Positions 57,493 through 64,000 of a DNA stretch of 64,000 nt are shown piece by piece. Every line of letters starts with the position of its first letter. Within the stretch, counting starts at the first letter, position 1. Location: the NCBI GenBank assembly GCA_025330725.1, contig JAIWND010000037.1, positions 124,001-188,000 on the forward strand. Direction: 5' to 3'. Under the pieces are notes generated by a model, which saw only the letters and a program-made list of their open reading frames with translations, had not been told where the DNA came from and did no database searches. A program made the position numbers and the translations under genes. This DNA is from Chlamydoabsidia padenii. Lineage: Eukaryota; Mucoromycota; Mucoromycetes; Mucorales; Cunninghamellaceae.

Positions 57493-58033
57493 ATCCACAG
57501 CATCATTACTATAGGGGGTGCCCACTAATACTCTCCTCTCCCCCCCCCTCATCTACTCTTTATATTCCTTACATAACTACTACTTACTACTACTTACTTT
57601 TTTCTTTTACCTAGTTTACCTTTTATTATTATTTTATATCTCCCTTTACTACTTTCCCCTTGTTACCTCCGTAATTTGAACCCTGTCCATACACTCTTCT
57701 ATTACATAGTACTTTTGTATCCCTCTGTTATTTTTACCTGTAGTGTATCCTATACATATTATCTCTTTTACTTAATTGTAACAAAGCAAATAAAAAAACA
57801 AACATCTTCTTTTGAAATGTGGGGGTTTTGTGCTACAAACAAACAATGTGTGATGGATGGATATATAAAAAAAAAAGGAACAACTATTAATCCATTTCCG
57901 GAAAAAACCCAGGTCCCAGTGAATGAACCTCGGGATGGGGGGCTTGATAGCAAACAACTCTATGCACATAAAAATAAGCTTTTCTCCTGTGTCCCAACTT
58001 TTTTTTTCTTTGTCCTACCCACTTTATCTTCAA
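57493..58033. other. Intergenic between the GT2 and aspartic protease genes
   Basis: 3' UTR-like CT- and AT-rich sequence with AATAAAAA near 57789. No exact promoter word was seen here. A frame entering from 57923 runs in phase into the protease; the ATG at 58034 is preferred because a signal peptide starts there. Confidence 0.5.
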
Positions 58034-59360
58034 ATGATTCCTTCCGTTGGGTTGATCTCTCTTATCATGTTGGTGGCTGCAGATGCTCGGCCTACTCGAT
58101 CTCCGATTATTAAGATCCCGCTCTTCCGACGAGATTCCCCGTCCAGCCAATCATTTGCGATCTCCAAAGTGCCTCAAGTCAGTTACCAACATGGTAGTGG
58201 TAAGTCTCTTTTTTTTTTTTCTTTCTGTCTTTTCGCTCTTTAAAACCTTATTACTTTTTTTCTTTCTTTTTTGCATAGGTTACTATGGTGACATTTCGAT
58301 CGGAGAACCTCCGCAGAAATTCCAGGTGGTGTTTGATACCGGAAGCTCCGACGTATGGGTAGTTTCCAGTAAATGTACTTCGACGGGATGTGCCAATCAT
58401 CATCAGTACTCATCCCAATCATCCCGAACCTACCAACCTTTTGGTCGACTTGGTAGCGATGACGACGAAGAAGAGCAAGAAGACAACAATGAAGAGGAAG
58501 ACGATAATCCGGGTGTGATGGAAGTCAGTTACGGCACAGGACATGTACGTGCATGGCTGGGTCAAGAAACCGTCCATGTCGGTGGCCTCGTTCTCCAACA
58601 ACAAGTGATCGGTGAAGCCACGAGCCTGTCGCATGATTTTATGGGTACTCCGTTTGATGGGATCTTTGGATTAGGATTGGCCCCTTTGGCAAGTTCACAA
58701 CAACCCCCACCATTCTATACCATGATGCAATCGGGACTGGTGGACGAAGCAGTGTTTGCATTATACGTCCAAGGCCGTGGTGGCGAGCTTGATTTTGGCG
58801 GAATTGATCCGTCCCGTTTCCAAGGCGATCATTTGGTATATGCACCGTTGGCCGATGATCATTATTGGCAGATCCAGTTGGACGAAATCACATTGGGGGC
58901 ATCGGTCAATCTGGGCGGTCGTAAAGCCATCGTCGACAGTGGCACCACGTTGATGATCGTCACTCCTGATGATGCCGATGTCATTCATGCCGCTATTCCA
59001 GGTGCCATCAATAATGGTGATTCCACTTGGTCGGTGCCTTGTCATGCTGCTGGTCTGCCCCCATTAAAGCTCGTTCTGAATGACGATGTCTTGGTCTTGC
59101 CCGGTTCTGCCTATGTTCTCGACCCTTTGCATTCCTCTACCACCATGTGTCTCTCGGGCATTTCTGGACAGGCACTGGATCATGATGATAATACTTGGAT
59201 TTTGGGTGATGTCTTTATGAAACATTATTATACCGTAAGTTGGCACATGTATGAAGATGATGAGTGTTGACTTTTTTTTTTTTTTTTTTTTTAGGTCTTT
59301 GATTATGGTCGTAAGCGAATTGGATTCGGTTTGGCTGTAGCTGATGCCAAGTATTCCTAG
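58034..59360 (+). CDS. Pepsin-family aspartic protease with an acidic insert
   Basis: Three exons, 58034-58199, 58279-59234 and 59295-59360, give 395 aa. A signal peptide (MIPSVGLISLIMLVAADA) and a short basic propeptide (RSPIIKIPLFRRD) precede the mature enzyme. Both catalytic triads are intact, VFDTGSSDVW and AIVDSGTTLM. The flap Tyr is in VSYGTGHVRAW. The end VFDYGRKRIGFGLA is typical. Between NHHQYSSQSSRTYQPF and the flap lies an insert of about 20 residues made almost wholly of Asp, Glu and Asn, not usual in rhizopuspepsin- or saccharopepsin-like enzymes. It is a vacuolar or secreted endopeptidase by family. Confidence 0.95.
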
Positions 59361-59482
59361 ACATATATATATATATATATATTTTTTTTTACATTGAGCT
59401 GGGCTCCATGGGCAATAATAAATCAACTTTTTTTTTTTTTAATCATCGCTCTCGAGATATTAGCATTCATGCAAAATCATGA

Positions 59483-59494
59483 TTTTCAATCCCG
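59483..59494. promoter_or_regulatory. TTTTCAATCCCG promoter word upstream of PRMT1
   Basis: A one-base-shorter form 146 bp from the PRMT1 ATG, followed 8 bp on by another GTCCCGC. Confidence 0.5.
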
Positions 59495-59639
59495 ATTACA
59501 GTCCCGCTCTTCGATTCTGATTTTCAAAGGCCGGCCCAAAAAAGGAAAAGCTGGATTTGAAAAAGACGTTAAAGTCCAAGAGAAAATTTTTTCTGGGATT
59601 GCTTTCCTTTTTTCTTTTCCACTTTACAACAAACAAACA

Positions 59640-61069
<1,430 letters not shown>

Positions 61070-61234
61070 ATTTCTCCTTCCTTCTACATCATTATCATCT
61101 CTCTTTTATTGTTATAGTATATAGTTTCCCTCGCATCATTCTTTTAAAAAACCCCATTCATATACTCTTTTATAGATCTTCTTTTTTTGTATAATAAAGC
61201 ATGTTGAAGCTTGATCAATTACAACAGGGTCCAG

Positions 61235-61247
61235 GCGGAATTTGAAA
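61235..61247. promoter_or_regulatory. GCGGAATTTGAAA promoter word upstream of the LisH-WD40 gene
   Basis: 70 bp before the ATG at 61317; one base differs from the consensus. Confidence 0.5.
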
Positions 61248-61316
61248 TAATAATATATATGTTGGGTGTTGGCTTTTTTCTTCTTTTTTTTTTTTTTTGC
61301 TTCTTGCTCCTGTTTC

Positions 61317-62582
61317 ATGACACAACCATCCATTGCTGACGCCCATTCTCAAGTGGCACGCTTCCTCGAACATCATGGCTATACATCAACACTAGAAATG
61401 TTTCGCCGTGAAGCTGGTAGTCTAATTCCTGACAATTCTGATACTTTGGCTGCTCATCTTGGTAATCTACAACTAGACAGGTAAAAATAAAAATAAAAAA
61501 AATAAAAAGATAAAGCAGCCCCACTCTCACTCACTCTTTCTTCTCCTAGTCCACAAAGTAAACTTGAAGGAGGTGACTTTGACTTTTACACAACTTTGAT
61601 CGATCGCCATTCTGATCTCCACCAAACAAACATTCTTGCCGTCAGTCGACACCACGATCTTGTAGCCACCAGTGGCACGGACAAGACAGTGAAACTCCAT
61701 CAAATAACAACACAACCACCAACCCTCGTACACACCTTCCGACATCATCAAGCACCTGTACTCAGTATTGATTTCCACCCATTGTATCCTCATCTCCTGC
61801 TCACGACATCCATGGACGGAACGACGGTGTTGGTGGATACAACAGCAACAACAACCGATAATGTGATACAACGCTTCAAGGATCATCAACGCTATGTCGT
61901 CCGTGGTCTCTTCTCACCTCATACTGGCCGATACTTTGCCACTACCTCCTACGATCAGACTCTATGCATCTATGAAAACCATGGAGATGATATCCAATAC
62001 GAACTAGTGGCGAAACGTGGTCCTTTTGTTGGCAAAGTGGAAACCGTCTGTTTCCACCCTGACGGCAATTCATTGATTGTAGGGGTTCAAAACGACAATT
62101 ATCTCCACCAGATCCCACTCGGTAATAATAACAGTCAAGATAAAAAGATCAATTTGAATGCGAATGGTGATGACTGGGTATCCTTTAGTCCTACTTGGCT
62201 CTCCTTCCACCCGAGTTACCCTTCCTTGTTGATGGTGTCAACCGATCATGCCAGTGGTCGACTCATCTTGCTCGATGTGGAGAATGGTCATCAAGTGCAG
62301 AACTACCATATTGCCCCGGCTAGCGATACGGATTATACCACGCGGCGGCATGTCTTTCATCCGTCTGGGCGATACTTTTATGTTATTGGGGGTGATGCAC
62401 ATCATACTGTCAAGGTGGTGGAAACCAAAACGGGTCATTTGGAAGCTACTTTGGATGGCGGGCATAGTGCAATGATTCGTGCTATCACTATAGGGGATGG
62501 GGCTCTCTTGACAGTTGGATTTGATCATACCATGGCTATTTGGTCGGTGGCCTCTGCAAAAGATGATGATCTGATACGGTAG
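61317..62582 (+). CDS. LisH-WD40 repeat protein
   Basis: Two exons, 61317-61480 and 61550-62582, give 398 aa. A LisH motif at about 8-38 (AHSQVARFLEHHGYTSTLEM) suggests dimerisation. At least six WD-type blades follow: NILAVSRHHDLVATSGTDKT, PVLSIDFHPLYPHLLLTTSM, VVRGLFSPHTGRYFATTSYD, VETVCFHPDGNSLIVGV, PTWLSFHPSYPSLLMV, HVFHPSGRYFYVIGG and IRAITIGDGALLTVGFDHTM. The best-known proteins with this layout are scaffold subunits in ubiquitin-ligase or dynein pathways, but I cannot name an orthologue. The function is open. Confidence 0.85.
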
Positions 62583-62915
62583 ATACGTACTTGGTTTATA
62601 GTCGATCAATCTTTTTATTTTATTTTTATATATATCTTTTTATATTAATAAATAAATAAACTTGATAATGGGCTATTGTTATTAATGGGGTGTATTATGA
62701 ATGTTGCATGATGGATTGTTCCTGATCACACATTCGGGGGTTAAAACATTACAGCATGTGCAAAAGGGGCAGGGGTCCATTCTTTTACTTCATTGATTGT
62801 GTAACATTATCTACTCACAAATCGGTATTTGAAAATATCAACGGCGGGTTTTCCATTGTTCCAGTTTTTTTTTTTGCTTTTCTTTCTCTTCTCCCTTTTT
62901 CTGTTTTATAGACCA
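62583..62915. other. Intergenic, promoter of the peroxin gene
   Basis: AATAAATAAATAAA near 62648, a promoter-word-like GGCGGGTTTTCC near 62842 with TTTGAAA just upstream, and an acceptor-like TTTTATAG at 62904-62911 that may end a 5' UTR intron. Confidence 0.5.
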
Positions 62916-64000
62916 ATGAATCTTGATAATGTGGTACACTCTTTGAAAGAGTTTCTACCCTTCTCCGACAAAGGCAACAACAGCAATAAAAAACAAGCAC
63001 CATCAGCAACGACGACGACACCTCGACTTGCAAAGTTACTGGGATGGTTCGTAGCGTGTCAATACTTCACCCTACTCGCCATCTATATTGTACCACTCGT
63101 CCCTCTTCTGTACTACTGCTATCGACCCAAGAAGGCAGATCATCTTGCACTAATGGACTGGTGGCGGGATCAACTGGTGGCAAAAGTGAATCAGTTGAAC
63201 CAGGTGTACATTCGTCAAGGTCATCCTCCTCATCTGTTTCTCGGCGGCTTGTATGGCTACATTGTATGGGTGACTCTACACCAGGTGCTTCCAACACGAT
63301 TTATTATTTGGGGTTTTGGCACAGTATGGCTTACTTGCGACCAATGGCAACTGACACCTACTCTACACTCTTACCTCTTCCCCTCCTCTGATCGACGACC
63401 TTCGATGGTGCAACGTGCCTTGGAATACCAACAGCAATTCATGATCCACAGTCTCGACAAACACACCACCACCACAAGCGATCCCTTAAATTTTGTAATT
63501 TACGAAAACCAACGACGATCACCACTGACAGGAACCTGGCATGCCATCACTTTACCATTGGAACGGACAGCATGGACGGACGATGCTCAGGCCACGGTCT
63601 TGCCTACGCATCAATTCGTACTACCTTCACCTGTACAGCTCGAACAAGCCGGTAGTGAGAAATGGGTATGGGCCTGGGTATGGGTGGATTCGGATTGGCA
63701 GCATGGCGAATGGGAATACGGTGATTTGGTCTGGACATTGACAGGACAAGACGATGGATTAACTCGGCAAAGGAAATGGACACGTAGGGCTATACTGGAA
63801 TGTACCGTAATCTTGCCTCAACAACAAAAGAAACCCAAGCCTTTGGTCATTGATTCACCATCACATAATCCATCTCTGTCTTCTCCACGTCCTTCTGTGA
63901 TTAGTCCCACGGAATCTTTTTATCGCCCACCACTCGACTTCTCTTCCAGTCAAGCCAGTCTACTCTCCACCAAGACAGACGATCTCTCCCTGCATCCTTC
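62916..64000 (+). CDS. Dysferlin-domain peroxin, Pex24/Pex30-like (partial, runs off right edge)
   Basis: An uninterrupted frame of 361 codons from the ATG at 62916 to the window end. Hydrophobic helices occur early (WFVACQYFTLLAIYIVPLVP and LFLGGLYGYIVWVTLHQV, then FIIWGFGTVWLT), as in the reticulon-like region of Pex30-family proteins. A DysF module follows: FVIYENQRRSPLTGTWH (DysF-N), then KWVWAWVWVDSDWQHGEW with EYGDLVW, and RQRKWTRRAILECT (DysF-C, the W-x-R-R core). A Ser/Pro-rich tail continues past the edge. Such proteins sit in the ER or peroxisome membrane and control peroxisome number and size. The reading frame has no stop in the window. Confidence 0.85.
   Translation, partial: MNLDNVVHSLKEFLPFSDKGNNSNKKQAPSATTTTPRLAKLLGWFVACQYFTLLAIYIVPLVPLLYYCYRPKKADHLALMDWWRDQLVAKVNQLNQVYIRQGHPPHLFLGGLYGYIVWVTLHQVLPTRFIIWGFGTVWLTCDQWQLTPTLHSYLFPSSDRRPSMVQRALEYQQQFMIHSLDKHTTTTSDPLNFVIYENQRRSPLTGTWHAITLPLERTAWTDDAQATVLPTHQFVLPSPVQLEQAGSEKWVWAWVWVDSDWQHGEWEYGDLVWTLTGQDDGLTRQRKWTRRAILECTVILPQQQKKPKPLVIDSPSHNPSLSSPRPSVISPTESFYRPPLDFSSSQASLLSTKTDDLSLHP

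Overview
This looks like a nuclear chromosome segment from an early-diverging fungus, most likely a mucoralean (Mucoromycota). The evidence is short introns of about 50-110 nt with GTAAGT-like donors in nearly every gene, AT-rich T-tract and TATA promoters, a compact core-histone cluster, a Spg1-type GTPase, a JEN1-type carboxylate permease, an ATP-type PEPCK, and proteins uncommon in ascomycete yeasts (a 4EHP-class eIF4E and the minor-spliceosome protein SNRNP25). The genus is not determinable from sequence alone.

Layout. 1-4.9 kb: a Zn2Cys6 regulator running off the left edge, an Mpv17-family protein, a mitochondrial peroxiredoxin and an O-fucosyltransferase-like enzyme. 4.9-14.5 kb: a gene-poor stretch with a 44-46 bp minisatellite, a broken piece of an O-fucosyltransferase-like gene, an RNase H-like relic and patches of decayed exons. 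14.5-31.8 kb: an orphan coiled-coil protein, eIF4E2/4EHP, a P450, Spg1, an expansin-like secreted protein, two orphans (one multi-pass membrane), PEPCK, SNRNP25 and a 10-cysteine secreted peptide. 32-38.2 kb: a PH/coiled-coil protein and glycogen phosphorylase. 38.2-42.1 kb: another gene-poor stretch with a diverged duplicated unit and a tRNA-Met(CAT). 42.1-45.3 kb: H3-H4 and H2A-H2B as two divergent pairs. 45.6-64 kb: a ten-exon RING protein, JEN1-type permease, orphan, M24 peptidase, Cdc25/rhodanese phosphatase, GT2 enzyme, aspartic protease, PRMT1, LisH-WD40 protein and a dysferlin-domain peroxin cut by the right edge.

Shared biology. PEPCK, a lactate/pyruvate-type permease and glycogen phosphorylase all serve use of non-fermentable carbon and glucose storage, but they are dispersed and not an operon-like unit. 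The most unusual signal is a short dispersed word, GCGGGATTTGAAA (reverse TTTCAAATCCCGC) and close variants. I count more than 30 copies, mostly 50-220 bp upstream of start codons in either orientation, including the histone promoters, and two inside introns. I do not recognise it as a described fungal element. Several genes also need micro-exons of 7-20 nt to give intact proteins.
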